From: Pinibacter aurantiacus
Lineage (GTDB): Bacteria; Bacteroidota; Bacteroidia; Chitinophagales; Chitinophagaceae
Length of the DNA stretch: 64,000 nt
NCBI RefSeq assembly: GCF_019130065.1
Contig: NZ_JAHSPG010000008.1
Coordinates: 124,001 to 188,000 of the forward strand
Direction: 5' to 3'
Shown here: positions 24,971-33,704 of the stretch, one piece after another
Numbering within the stretch: position 1 is the stretch's first letter
How the letters are laid out: each line of letters opens with the position of its first letter
Made by a program: the position numbers and the translations under genes
Notes under the pieces: model-generated
Seen by the model: the letters and a program-made list of their open reading frames with translations, nothing else
Database searches by the model: none
What the model was told of the DNA's origin: nothing

Positions 24971-26209
24971 ATGCAGGCACAAAGCACCAAAAGTATATCG
25001 GATTTTTATGTAATTGGCATCAATTACCGCAAAACAGATGCGGCAATTCGTGGCAATTTTGCAGTTAATACCGATCAATACTCCGAAATCCTTACAAAGG
25101 CCGGCGATTTTGCACTAGACGAGTTATTTGTTCTTTCCACTTGCAACAGAACTGAAATTTATGGTTTTGCTGGATGTGCCGATCAAATGATCGCCCTGTT
25201 GTGTACCGTTACCGCTGGAGACATCAGCACTTTCAAAAATCTTGCTTACATCAAGAACGGACAAACCGCTGTTGAGCACGTCTACAGCGTGGCTGCAGGG
25301 CTTGATTCACAAATTTTGGGCGACTATGAAATTGTTGGTCAGCTAAAAAATGCCGTGAAACATGCCCGTGAGAAAGGTTTTATCGGCTCTTTCCTGGAAA
25401 GAGTAGTGAACTCGGCCCTACAGGCTTCCAAAGGCATCAAGAATCAAACACAAATTAGCGGCGGCACTGTTTCTGTATCATTCGCTGCTATCCAATACAT
25501 CAAGGAATTTTATCCATCAATCCTTGGTAAAAAAATATTATTGCTCGGAACAGGCAAAATAGGCAAAAACACCTGCAAAAACCTTATCGACTACCTGGAT
25601 ACGCACAACATTACGCTGATTAACAGAACGCAAGAGAAAGCTGATGCTCTTGCAAAAGAATTAGGATTGGCTTCTGCGCCATTGAGCGACTTGAAAGAAA
25701 ACATTGAAGCGGCAGAAATCATTTTGGTAGCAACGAATTCTCCTAAGCCAACAATATTAAAATCGCATCTTGAAAATACAGGCGATAAACTGATCATCGA
25801 TCTTTCTATCCCTTACAATGTTGAAGCAACCGCCGCCGAGCTGGAAAACGTTCAACTCGTGAATGTTGATGAACTTTCGAAACTGAAAGACGAAACGCTT
25901 CAAAAAAGAGAAGCGGAAGTACCAAGAGCGAAAGAGATCATCGCAGAACACATTGAAGAACTTATGGAATGGTACGCTTTAAGAAAACATGTTCCATTCC
26001 TGAAATCTTTGAAAACAAGATTGAAATCCATTCATTCATGCAATCTATATCTGCAAGCCGCACATGGTTATATCCCTGCAGAAACGGAGGACGATAGAAT
26101 TCAAAAAGTTATCAATGGAATGGCTTTGAAAATGCGCCAGCAAAACCAATACGGTTGCCAGTACCTCGAAGCGCTTAACGATTACATGGAATACAGCAAG
26201 GCCAACTAA
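24971..26209 (+). CDS. hemA: Glutamyl-tRNA reductase
   Basis: NADPH-dependent reduction of glutamyl-tRNA(Glu) to glutamate-1-semialdehyde, the entry step of the C5 haem pathway. The catalytic Cys58 is in VLSTCNRTEIYG. The N-terminal substrate domain is followed by an NADPH Rossmann domain with LLLGTGKIGKNTCKNL, then the helical dimerisation spine. Length (412 residues) is typical. It starts a plus-strand haem operon and is six bases from hemC. Together with hemL at 32334 it forms the two-step aminolevulinate route. Confidence 0.96.
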   Translation: MQAQSTKSISDFYVIGINYRKTDAAIRGNFAVNTDQYSEILTKAGDFALDELFVLSTCNRTEIYGFAGCADQMIALLCTVTAGDISTFKNLAYIKNGQTAVEHVYSVAAGLDSQILGDYEIVGQLKNAVKHAREKGFIGSFLERVVNSALQASKGIKNQTQISGGTVSVSFAAIQYIKEFYPSILGKKILLLGTGKIGKNTCKNLIDYLDTHNITLINRTQEKADALAKELGLASAPLSDLKENIEAAEIILVATNSPKPTILKSHLENTGDKLIIDLSIPYNVEATAAELENVQLVNVDELSKLKDETLQKREAEVPRAKEIIAEHIEELMEWYALRKHVPFLKSLKTRLKSIHSCNLYLQAAHGYIPAETEDDRIQKVINGMALKMRQQNQYGCQYLEALNDYMEYSKAN

Positions 26210-26215
26210 AATATC

Positions 26216-27136
26216 ATGCACAGAACATTACGAATCGGAACAAGGGAAAGTCAGTTAGCAGTTTGGCAAGCTACACAAGTACAACAGCTACTACAGCAAA
26301 ACGGTTACACCGCAGAACTGGTTTACATAAAAAGTGAAGGCGATATTGACCTTCAAACTCCACTGTATGCCATGGGCGTGCAGGGTGTTTTTACAAGAAG
26401 CCTCGACATTGCATTGCTCAGCAACAAAATAGATATAGCGGTTCACTCCATGAAAGACGTGCCGACACAATTACCTGAAGGCATCGTGCAATCAGCCGTT
26501 TTAAAACGTGCTTCTTACAAAGATCTGTTCGTGCACAAAGGAGATTTTGACGCAAAAATTTCCGATCCCCAATCACAAGTAATCATCGCAACGAGCAGCA
26601 TTCGCAGAAAGGCGCAGTGGCTGCATCGTTATCCAACTCATACAATAGAAAACCTCCGCGGAAACGTAAACACACGTTTGCAAAAAGTGGCCGACAGCAA
26701 CTGGACGGGCGCTATTTTCGCAGCGGCAGGTTTGGAAAGAATTAATCTTCGCCCGGAAAATTCATTTGAACTCGACTGGATGCTTCCTGCACCAGCACAA
26801 GGTGCCATCATGGTGGTTTGCCGCAACAACGACAGAGAATCATGGGAGGCTTGCAGAAATTTCAATGACGAGGACACAGCACTGTGCGTGAAGATTGAAA
26901 GAGATTTCCTGAAAACCTTAATGGGCGGTTGCTCCACACCAATCAGCGCGTTGGCACAAATTGAAAATGGCAAAGTTGTTTTCAAAGGAAATATTGTTGC
27001 CACCGATGGAAGCGCCAAAGTAGAAGTGGAAAAACAAGCAACTGTTGACAATGCTGACCTTGGCGTAACTGCTGCCGAAGAAATCCTGAAAAAAGGCGCG
27101 GCAGACATCGTTGCAAGGCTGGGAATCAGAAGTTAG
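26216..27136 (+). CDS. hemC: Hydroxymethylbilane synthase (porphobilinogen deaminase)
   Basis: Condenses four porphobilinogens into hydroxymethylbilane. The 306-residue protein starts with RIGTRESQLAVWQA. It has the substrate-binding SSIRRKAQWLHRYP and LRGNVNTRLQK, and the dipyrromethane cofactor attachment Cys239 in LMGGCSTPI. It is separated from hemA by six bases, so it is co-translated. hemD, normally next in this order, is not present: only 126 bases with an inverted repeat separate hemC from hemE. Confidence 0.96.
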   Translation: MHRTLRIGTRESQLAVWQATQVQQLLQQNGYTAELVYIKSEGDIDLQTPLYAMGVQGVFTRSLDIALLSNKIDIAVHSMKDVPTQLPEGIVQSAVLKRASYKDLFVHKGDFDAKISDPQSQVIIATSSIRRKAQWLHRYPTHTIENLRGNVNTRLQKVADSNWTGAIFAAAGLERINLRPENSFELDWMLPAPAQGAIMVVCRNNDRESWEACRNFNDEDTALCVKIERDFLKTLMGGCSTPISALAQIENGKVVFKGNIVATDGSAKVEVEKQATVDNADLGVTAAEEILKKGAADIVARLGIRS

Positions 27137-27213
27137 AAATTAGAAAATAGAATTCGCGTGCAAACAGTCTTGAGGCCACACAGAATGAATTCTTAATTCC
27201 TGATTCTTAATTG
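27132..27213. repeat. Inverted intergenic repeat (gaattag family)
   Basis: Left arm 27132-27154 (gttagaaattagaaaatag) and right arm 27187-27213 (gaattcttaattcctgattc words) can pair imperfectly between hemC and hemE. Confidence 0.6.
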
Positions 27214-27262
27214 AAACTCACCCTATAATTATTCATTATTAATTATTAATTGCTAAATAGTA

Positions 27263-28288
27263 ATGTTACAAAACGACCTGATCATTAGAGCACTTCGCGG
27301 AGAAAAGACAGAAAGAACACCAGTTTGGATGATGCGCCAGGCAGGACGCTATTTGCCTGAATACATGGCACTGCGTGCAAAATATGGTTTCTTCGAACGT
27401 TGCCAAACTCCTGAACTGGCCGCCGAAATAACATTGCAACCGGTAGACATCGTGGGCGTTGATGCCGCTATTTTGTTTTCAGACATTCTTGTGGTACCAC
27501 AAGCAATGGGCCTGGAAGTAGAATTGATCGAAAGCAAAGGTCCTAATTTGCCTGAGCCTATTAAAACTACTGCCGATCTTAAACGTGTTCGTGTACCGGA
27601 AGTGGAAGAAACGTTGGGCTATGTGTTTGATGCGATCAAACTGATCAAACAACAATTGAATGGCCGCGTTCCCTTGATTGGTTTTGCCGGTGCGCCGTGG
27701 ACCTTGCTTTGCTACATGGTGCAGGGAAAAGGCTCCAAGACTTTTGATGAGGCAAAAATGTTCTGTTATACACAACCCGGACTTGCACATCAATTGTTGC
27801 AAATGATCACCGATACAACCATCGCTTACCTGAAAGGGCAAGTGAAAGCCGGTGCAGATGTTGTACAAATATTCGACAGCTGGGGTGGTTTGTTGAGCCC
27901 TGCAGACTTTGAAAACTTCTCTCTTAAATATATTCGCCAGATTGTAGCTGCATTGAAAGACGAAGTGCCTACCATCATCTTCGCAAAAGGTGCATGGCAT
28001 TCACTGGAAGGTATGGCTGCTACAGGCGCACATGGTCTTGGTATTGACTGGTGCATTACACCGCAACTTGCCAGGCAAATGGCCGGCAACAACGTAACCC
28101 TGCAGGGAAATTTCGATCCCGCTAAATTAATGTCTCCTATTCCTGTAATCGAGAAAGAAGTAAAAGAGATGCTTAAAGGCTTTGGTCCGGGCAGACATAT
28201 TGCTAACCTCGGTCACGGTATTTTGCCAAACATTCCGGTGGATCACGCGAGAGCGTTTGTGGATACGGTGAAAGGGTTCACTTGGTAG
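27263..28288 (+). CDS. hemE: Uroporphyrinogen decarboxylase
   Basis: Decarboxylates the four acetate side chains of uroporphyrinogen III to give coproporphyrinogen III. At 341 residues it is family length. Signature regions are [15 protein letters not shown] near residues 20-34, [16 protein letters not shown] (about 144-159), and [15 protein letters not shown] with its conserved Asp and Trp. [14 protein letters not shown] near the C-terminus is also typical. It follows hemC after a repeat-containing gap and is followed by a repeat element and a secreted hydrolase. Confidence 0.97.
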   Translation: MLQNDLIIRALRGEKTERTPVWMMRQAGRYLPEYMALRAKYGFFERCQTPELAAEITLQPVDIVGVDAAILFSDILVVPQAMGLEVELIESKGPNLPEPIKTTADLKRVRVPEVEETLGYVFDAIKLIKQQLNGRVPLIGFAGAPWTLLCYMVQGKGSKTFDEAKMFCYTQPGLAHQLLQMITDTTIAYLKGQVKAGADVVQIFDSWGGLLSPADFENFSLKYIRQIVAALKDEVPTIIFAKGAWHSLEGMAATGAHGLGIDWCITPQLARQMAGNNVTLQGNFDPAKLMSPIPVIEKEVKEMLKGFGPGRHIANLGHGILPNIPVDHARAFVDTVKGFTW

Positions 28289-28293
28289 AAGAA

Positions 28294-28400
28294 AATAACT
28301 GAATAACTGAATAATTGAATAATTGAATGTTCATGTGCGAGAAGTCTTTCTGACTTTCAAGCACTCAGTTATTCAGTTATTCAGTTATTCAATTATTCAG
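28294..28400. repeat. Inverted intergenic repeat (ataactga family), long copy
   Basis: Left arm 28294-28328, right arm 28364-28400. The loop (gttcatgtgcgagaagtctt, then tctgactttcaagc) is clearly related to the loop of the copy at 29461-29563, so the whole roughly 105-base unit is repeated and not only the arms. Confidence 0.75.
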
Positions 28401-28453
28401 CAGCTCCGCCGCCGGGCATGCCTTTAGTGTTCACCTCACTAAAATCAGCTACA

Positions 28454-29461
28454 ATGGAAATGAAATTTTTGCGAGTACTTCTGGTTTTTGCATTTAGCAT
28501 TACACTAGTTACTTCAAAGGCGCAATCTCCGGCAATTCCTGTGCTGGACACGATTTTGGCAAACTATGAGTATCCGTTTGCCGTACATTATATCTCGCTC
28601 GAAATTCAAAAAGAAAGGCTGCGAATGGCATACATGGACGTGCAGCCAGATAAGGCGAACGGACACGTTGTTGTGCTTTTGCATGGAAAAAATTTCAGCG
28701 GGGCTTACTGGAGAGAAACCGCCAAAGCATTAACAGCAAAGGGCTACAGAGTGATAATGCCGGATCAGATTGGATTTGGAAAATCTTCAAAACCCCATGC
28801 CATTCAATACACTTTTCAGTTGCTGGCGCAGAACACGAAAGCTATTTTAGATACGCTTGGCATTAAAAAAGTTTGTGTGCTCGGACATTCGATGGGTGGA
28901 ATGGTAGCTACAAGATTTGCATTGATGTATCCGGAAATGGTGGAGAAATTTATACTGGAAGATCCTATTGGCCTGGAAGACTGGAAGGTAAAAGTGCCTT
29001 ATCAATCTGTTGAAAAATGGTATGCGAATGAGATGAAGCAGAACTACGATTCGGTGAAAAAATACCAGATGCAAAGTTATTATCATGGCACGTGGAAACC
29101 GGAATATGACGAATGGGTTATTATTCCCGCCGGCTGGACGAAGAACCCCAATTATTCAATAGTAGCGTGGAATTCCGCCCTTACTTACGATATGATCTTC
29201 ACTCAACCGGTTTGCTATGAATTTCAAAACATAAAGGCACCAACATTGCTGATCATTGGCTTGCTGGATAAAACCGCTTTAGGTAAAAATCTTGTGAGCG
29301 AGGACGTTAGAAAAACACTCGGCAACTACTCCGAACTTGGCAAAATAACCCAACAAAAGATATCAAGCTCGAAGCTCGTAGAACTCGAAGGTGTAGGACA
29401 TTTACCGCATATCGAAGCGTTCGAGAGGTTTATCGAGCCGTTACTGGAGTTTTTGAAATGA
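28454..29461 (+). CDS. Secreted alpha/beta hydrolase
   Basis: An alpha/beta-hydrolase with an N-terminal signal peptide (hydrophobic FLRVLLVFAFSITLVTSKAQ). The oxyanion region VVLLHGKNFSG, nucleophile elbow LGHSMGGM and C-terminal VGHLPHIE supply the Ser and His of the triad, with Asp in LLDKT or nearby. The mature enzyme is about 315 residues and is probably periplasmic or outer-surface. The ATG at 28454 is preferred over 28418 because it places the signal peptide at the N-terminus. It lies between hemE and hemF but has no obvious haem role. Repeat copies flank it on both sides. Confidence 0.85.
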   Translation: MEMKFLRVLLVFAFSITLVTSKAQSPAIPVLDTILANYEYPFAVHYISLEIQKERLRMAYMDVQPDKANGHVVVLLHGKNFSGAYWRETAKALTAKGYRVIMPDQIGFGKSSKPHAIQYTFQLLAQNTKAILDTLGIKKVCVLGHSMGGMVATRFALMYPEMVEKFILEDPIGLEDWKVKVPYQSVEKWYANEMKQNYDSVKKYQMQSYYHGTWKPEYDEWVIIPAGWTKNPNYSIVAWNSALTYDMIFTQPVCYEFQNIKAPTLLIIGLLDKTALGKNLVSEDVRKTLGNYSELGKITQQKISSSKLVELEGVGHLPHIEAFERFIEPLLEFLK

Positions 29462-29563
29462 CTGAATAACTGAGTAACTGAATAACTGAATGTTCATATT
29501 CGGGAAGTCTTTTTGACTTTCAAACGCTCAGTTATTCAGTTACTCAGTTATTCAATTATTCAG
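29461..29563. repeat. Inverted intergenic repeat (ataactga family), long copy
   Basis: Left arm 29461-29491 begins immediately after the hydrolase stop codon and right arm 29527-29563 follows. The loop (gttcatattcgggaagtctt, then tttgactttcaaac) matches that at 28329-28363. Confidence 0.75.
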
Positions 29564-29658
29564 TCTCTCTTCCGTCATTTTTTTGTCAGCGATTTGGAAA
29601 CTGATGCAGATCAGTCGTAATCTTGCACATCAATTTCAGCTTTGTCTAAAACTCATAT

Positions 29659-30606
29659 ATGGCCACTTCAACAACAGTAACAGGACTTGCGGAAAATCAG
29701 GTGAAGGAAACCTGGATCAACTTTATCCATCAGCTGCAGGATCACATTTGCAAAGCATTGGAAGCGGTTGATGGCAAGGCTGTTTTTGTTGAAGACAAAT
29801 GGGAAAGACCTGAAGGCGGTGGCGGCAGAACCCGCGTAATCGCCAATGGTAACGTGTTTGAAAAAGGCGGCGTGAACACCTCTGTTGTTTTTGGAGAAGT
29901 AACGGACATCATGCGCAAGCAATTGAGAATTGAAGGAGAGAAATGGTTTGCCTGCGGCCTTTCTTTGGTGATCCATCCAATTAGTCCATTTGTACCTACT
30001 GTTCATTGCAATTACAGAATGTTTGAGTTGTATGACAAAGACGACAATGTAGTTGACAGATGGTTTGGTGGCGGTACCGACCTTACTCCCTACTATTTAT
30101 TCGAGGAAGACGCCAAGCATTTTCACAAAACATACAAAGATGTGTGCGACGACTATGACATACATTTTTACAAGAACTTCAAAAAAGAATGTGATGATTA
30201 CTTTGTGAATTATCACCGCAATAATGAAAGAAGAGGCATTGGAGGCATCTTCTACGATCATCAAAAAGCATCAGCAGAAAAGGATGTAGCCTTCTGGGTG
30301 AACTTTGGAAAGAGTTGTGGTTATGCATTTACACAGGCATACATTCCAATCGTAGAAAAAAGAAAAGATCTTCCATATACTGCAGAGCAAAAGCACTGGC
30401 AGGAAATAAGAAGAGGGCGCTATGTAGAGTTCAATCTTGTGCATGACAGAGGCACCATCTTTGGCCTTAAAACAAATGGCCGCATAGAAAGCATTTTAAT
30501 GAGCCTTCCGCCAACAGTTAGATTTGAATACAACTATCAACCAGTGGCCGGAAGCGAAGAAGATAAGTTGTTGCAAGCATGCTTGCAGCCCAGAGACTGG
30601 GTGTAG
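29659..30606 (+). CDS. hemF: Oxygen-dependent coproporphyrinogen III oxidase
   Basis: Converts coproporphyrinogen III to protoporphyrinogen IX using oxygen. The 315-residue protein has the family signatures HCNYRMFEL and WFGGGTDLTPYYLFEED. It also has RRGIGGIFYDHQ and RYVEFNLVHDRGTIFGL, where the conserved active-site residues lie. Choice of HemF over the anaerobic HemN fits the aerobic oxidase locus at the window start. The next gene is hemB, after a REP-like palindrome cluster. Confidence 0.96.
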   Translation: MATSTTVTGLAENQVKETWINFIHQLQDHICKALEAVDGKAVFVEDKWERPEGGGGRTRVIANGNVFEKGGVNTSVVFGEVTDIMRKQLRIEGEKWFACGLSLVIHPISPFVPTVHCNYRMFELYDKDDNVVDRWFGGGTDLTPYYLFEEDAKHFHKTYKDVCDDYDIHFYKNFKKECDDYFVNYHRNNERRGIGGIFYDHQKASAEKDVAFWVNFGKSCGYAFTQAYIPIVEKRKDLPYTAEQKHWQEIRRGRYVEFNLVHDRGTIFGLKTNGRIESILMSLPPTVRFEYNYQPVAGSEEDKLLQACLQPRDWV

Positions 30607-30730
30607 GCGAGATGCGCGAAGTTTGGCTCTGCAAGGCTTGTAGCCTTGCAGCACGATTGTCTCGCCTTTGGCGATAAAATGTTGCCGGAGGCAACAGAAT
30701 ATAGCTGCGAGGCTAGAAGCCTCGCAGAGC
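30605..30730. repeat. REP-like palindrome cluster
   Basis: Two related 23-base palindromes, ctgcaaggct-tgt-agccttgcag (30629-30651) and ctgcgaggct-aga-agcctcgcag (30705-30727), flank a small hairpin gttgcc-gga-ggcaac (30681-30695). Outer words aggcgaga (30605-30612) and tctcgcct (30660-30667) also pair. It fills the hemF-hemB spacer and resembles REP/BIME elements. Confidence 0.8.
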
Positions 30731-30759
30731 AAAAAACGAAATCAGAAAATTAGACCAAT

Positions 30760-31737
30760 ATGTATTTAGTCCGCAGAAACAGAATCTTAAGAACAAACGC
30801 ATCGATCAGAAATTTAGTAGCGGAAACTACTTTGACGCCGAACGATTTTATTGCGCCACTTTTTGTAGATGAGGGAGAAGGAGTAGAAGTGGAAATTGCA
30901 TCAATGTCAAACTACTACAGAAGAAGCATTGATCTTACAACTAAAGAAGTAAAAGAGCTTTGGAGCCTTGGTATAAAGAGCGTGTTGTTGTTCATCAAAT
31001 GTAAAGATGAATTAAAAGATAACACTGGTAAAGAAGCATGGAACCCCGATGGTTTAATGCAAAGAACGATCAAAGCAATCAAGAATGCCATTCCTGAAAT
31101 GATTGTAATGACAGATGTTGCGCTTGATCCATATTCTATCTACGGCCATGACGGTATTGTTGAAAATGGCGAGATCGTAAATGACCCAACCGTTGAGGCT
31201 TTGGCAAAAATGAGTCTTAGTCATGCTCAGGCAGGCGCAGATTTTGTAGCACCAAGTGACATGATGGATGGCCGCATTGGCATTATCAGAAAAATTCTGG
31301 AACATCATGACTACACTAAAACAGGCATCATGAGTTACAGTGCAAAATATGCTTCATGTTTCTATGGTCCCTTCCGCGATGCGCTGGACAGTGCGCCGGG
31401 ATTTGGTGATAAGAAAACGTACCAAATGGATTACGCCAACAGAAAAGAAGCGATCAGAGAAACAATGATCGATATTGAAGAAGGCGCCGATATTGTAATG
31501 GTAAAACCGGCGATGGCCTATCTTGATATTATTCGCGAAATCAAAAATGCAGTTGACGTTCCGGTAAGCGCTTATCATGTAAGTGGTGAATACGCAATGA
31601 TCAAAGCTGCGGCAGAACGCGGCTGGTTGAATGAAGAGAAAGCCATTCTGGAAAGCTTAACTTCTATCAAAAGAGCCGGTGCCGATTTGATCGCAACGTA
31701 TTTTGCGAAAGACGCGGCGAAGCTGTTGAATAAGTAG
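30760..31737 (+). CDS. hemB: Delta-aminolevulinic acid dehydratase (porphobilinogen synthase)
   Basis: Condenses two aminolevulinates into porphobilinogen. The Schiff-base lysines are Lys196 in SYSAKYAS and Lys249 in MVKPA. The metal-binding segment reads DVALDPYSIYGHDG where zinc enzymes have DVCLCEYTSHGHCG, so the three zinc cysteines are replaced by Ala/Asp. This marks the Mg/K-dependent class. Length is 325 residues. The protein starts with RRNRILRTNASIRNLV, a little divergent from the usual RRLR start. Confidence 0.95.
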   Translation: MYLVRRNRILRTNASIRNLVAETTLTPNDFIAPLFVDEGEGVEVEIASMSNYYRRSIDLTTKEVKELWSLGIKSVLLFIKCKDELKDNTGKEAWNPDGLMQRTIKAIKNAIPEMIVMTDVALDPYSIYGHDGIVENGEIVNDPTVEALAKMSLSHAQAGADFVAPSDMMDGRIGIIRKILEHHDYTKTGIMSYSAKYASCFYGPFRDALDSAPGFGDKKTYQMDYANRKEAIRETMIDIEEGADIVMVKPAMAYLDIIREIKNAVDVPVSAYHVSGEYAMIKAAAERGWLNEEKAILESLTSIKRAGADLIATYFAKDAAKLLNK

Positions 31738-31918
31738 TGAGTTTTGAGTTATGAGTGAAATGTAGGTCACCATTACTGATCAATGTCAGAAAACCAATTT
31801 TTGAAAACCATTACATTGCGTCAACTGTAATATAGAATCAGCTTTTTGAGTTGTAAACCCCAACTCAAAACTCCCGCCTGATGACAAGTCGGGCAAGCAT
31901 TACTCAAAACTCAAAACT
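31737..31918. repeat. Inverted intergenic repeat (gagttttg family) with palindromic module
   Basis: Left arm 31737-31758 (gagttttgagttatgagt) and right arm 31859-31918 (caactcaaaact words). The module at 31873-31895 (cccgcctgatgacaagtcgg then gc) is the same as in 16361-16386. It fills the hemB-YciI spacer. Confidence 0.65.
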
Positions 31919-31924
31919 TTCTTT

Positions 31925-32227
31925 ATGTTCATCATCGAATTAACTTACAACGTTCCGCCTGCTCAAATTGACGCCGCCTTAGCGCCACATATGGCTTACC
32001 TTGAAAAGTATTATGAATCGGGTCATTTTTTTGCCTCAGGCAGAAAGGAGCCTCGCGATGGTGGCGTTATACTGGCGCTCGCTTCTTCAAGAAAAGAGAT
32101 CGAGAAGATCGTAGCAGAAGATCCGTTTTATCAAAATAAAATGGCCACGTATCGCATCATCGAATTCAAGGCAACAAGGAAAACGAAAAAGTTTGCTATG
32201 ATTGATGCCGATGATTACCTGCATTAA
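31925..32227 (+). CDS. YciI family protein
   Basis: A 100-residue protein of the YciI/dimeric alpha-beta barrel superfamily. An ELTYNVPPAQIDAALAPHMAYLEKYYESG helix carries the conserved His, followed by FFASGRKEPRDGG and an AEDPFYQNKMATYRIIEFKA tail. YciI-like proteins include small oxygenase-, dehalogenase- or EthD-like enzymes; the specific activity is unknown. It sits between hemB and hemL on the same strand, with a 187-base repeat-filled gap upstream and a 106-base gap downstream. A role in porphyrin handling is only a guess from position. Confidence 0.85.
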   Translation: MFIIELTYNVPPAQIDAALAPHMAYLEKYYESGHFFASGRKEPRDGGVILALASSRKEIEKIVAEDPFYQNKMATYRIIEFKATRKTKKFAMIDADDYLH

Positions 32228-32333
32228 TTTTCAACTTGTGCTGCGGCGCCTGTTAATTATTCTTTATTAATTATTAATTGTTTTTCGGGAAGCTCAGCTC
32301 CTGAATTACATTTGGAACTAAATACTATAACTG

Positions 32334-33626
32334 ATGTCTTATACTCGCAGCATAGAATTATTTGAGCGTGCACAACAATCAATTCCGGGAGGTGTAAACT
32401 CACCGGTTCGTGCATTCAAAAGCGTAGGCGGCACACCGCTGTTCATTAAGAATGCAAAAGGCGCTTACCTGTACGATGAAGACGGTAATCAATACATCGA
32501 CTACATCGCATCATGGGGGCCGATGATTTTGGGACACGCTTATGAACCTGTGGTAAAAGCAATACAAGAGCAAGCCGTTTTTTCAACTTCTTACGGGGCA
32601 CCTACAGAACTTGAAATAAAAATGGCAGAGCTTATAAAAGCGATGGTGCCAAACGTAGATCTGATACGCATGGTAAGCAGCGGCACGGAAGCGTGCATGA
32701 GTGCGATCCGCGTTGCGAGAGGCTATACTGGAAAAAACAAGATCATAAAATTTGAAGGATGTTATCATGGCCATGCAGACAGCTTTCTTGTGAAAGCAGG
32801 AAGCGGTGTTGCTACGTTCAACATACAAACAGTTCCCGGTGTAACAGCAGGTGTAACCAATGATACACTTACTTGTGCCTACAATGACTTGCAGGCAGTT
32901 GAAAGATTAGTTGCAGAAAATAAGAATGAAGTTGCCGCCATCATCATCGAGCCGGTTGCCGGAAACATGGGGTGCATTTTGCCAGAAAAAGGATTCATTG
33001 AAGGCCTACGCAAATTGTGCGATGCAGAAAATATCGTGTTGATCTTTGATGAAGTGATGAACGGATTTCGTCTCGCTCCCGGCGGAGCGCAGGAGAAGCT
33101 AGGCATTGCCGCAGATCTTGTAACCTACGGTAAAGTAATTGGTGCCGGAATGCCAGTGGGCGCATTTGGAGGCAAGAGACAAATCATGGAAGTGGTTGCT
33201 CCTCTTGGAAATGTTTACCAGGCAGGCACTTTAAGCGGTAACCCAATTGCAATGATCGCGGGTTATACTTTGTTGAATGAATTGAATACAAATCCTTCCA
33301 TTTATAAAGAGCTGGATGAAAAAACAGTCTACTTACGTGATGGCTTAAACGAAGTATTGAAAGCCTGGGGCAAGCCTTATGTGATCAATCAGTTGGGCTC
33401 CATGATCAGCATACATTTCAGCGACAAGCCTGTAACTGATTTTGCAAGTGCTGCCGCTGCAAACAATGATCTTTTCAAAAAATATTTCCATGCAATGCTT
33501 AAACGCGGCGTCTATTTACCACCTTCCGCATTTGAAAGCTGGTTCCTGAACAACGCGTTGACGAAGGAAGATTTGGATAGAACTATCCAAGCCTCAAAAG
33601 AGAGTCTTAAAGAAATAACTGAATAA
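32334..33626 (+). CDS. hemL: Glutamate-1-semialdehyde 2,1-aminomutase
   Basis: PLP-dependent enzyme that converts glutamate-1-semialdehyde to 5-aminolevulinate, working with hemA. It has [20 protein letters not shown] at the N-terminus and [20 protein letters not shown] for cofactor phosphate binding. FDEVMNGFR is also present, as is the PLP lysine Lys267 in [17 protein letters not shown]. Length (430 residues) is typical. The last codons overlap an ataactga-family repeat, which supplies the terminal ITE and the stop. Confidence 0.97.
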   Translation: MSYTRSIELFERAQQSIPGGVNSPVRAFKSVGGTPLFIKNAKGAYLYDEDGNQYIDYIASWGPMILGHAYEPVVKAIQEQAVFSTSYGAPTELEIKMAELIKAMVPNVDLIRMVSSGTEACMSAIRVARGYTGKNKIIKFEGCYHGHADSFLVKAGSGVATFNIQTVPGVTAGVTNDTLTCAYNDLQAVERLVAENKNEVAAIIIEPVAGNMGCILPEKGFIEGLRKLCDAENIVLIFDEVMNGFRLAPGGAQEKLGIAADLVTYGKVIGAGMPVGAFGGKRQIMEVVAPLGNVYQAGTLSGNPIAMIAGYTLLNELNTNPSIYKELDEKTVYLRDGLNEVLKAWGKPYVINQLGSMISIHFSDKPVTDFASAAAANNDLFKKYFHAMLKRGVYLPPSAFESWFLNNALTKEDLDRTIQASKESLKEITE

Positions 33627-33702
33627 CTGAATGACTGAATAACTGAGTGTTCCATTTTCGATTTTGCACTACAATCGTTGAACATTCAGTTATTCAGTTA
33701 TT
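33615..33702. repeat. Inverted intergenic repeat (ataactga family) overlapping hemL end
   Basis: Left arm 33615-33648 includes the last codons and stop of hemL. Right arm 33683-33702 ends two bases before the stop codon of the convergent DUF4199 gene. The loop differs from the copies at 28.3 and 29.5 kb. Confidence 0.65.
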
Positions 33703-33704
33703 TG

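Noticed and set aside
26638-27108. Minus-strand 156-codon frame
   Set aside because: It is antisense to hemC, whose motifs are unmistakable on the plus strand.
27479-28000. Minus-strand 173-codon frame
   Set aside because: It is antisense to hemE.
28294-33702. CRISPR array from the repeated ttattcag words
   Set aside because: The words are contiguous 7-8 base units in inverted arms without unique, fixed-length spacers, and no cas genes are present.
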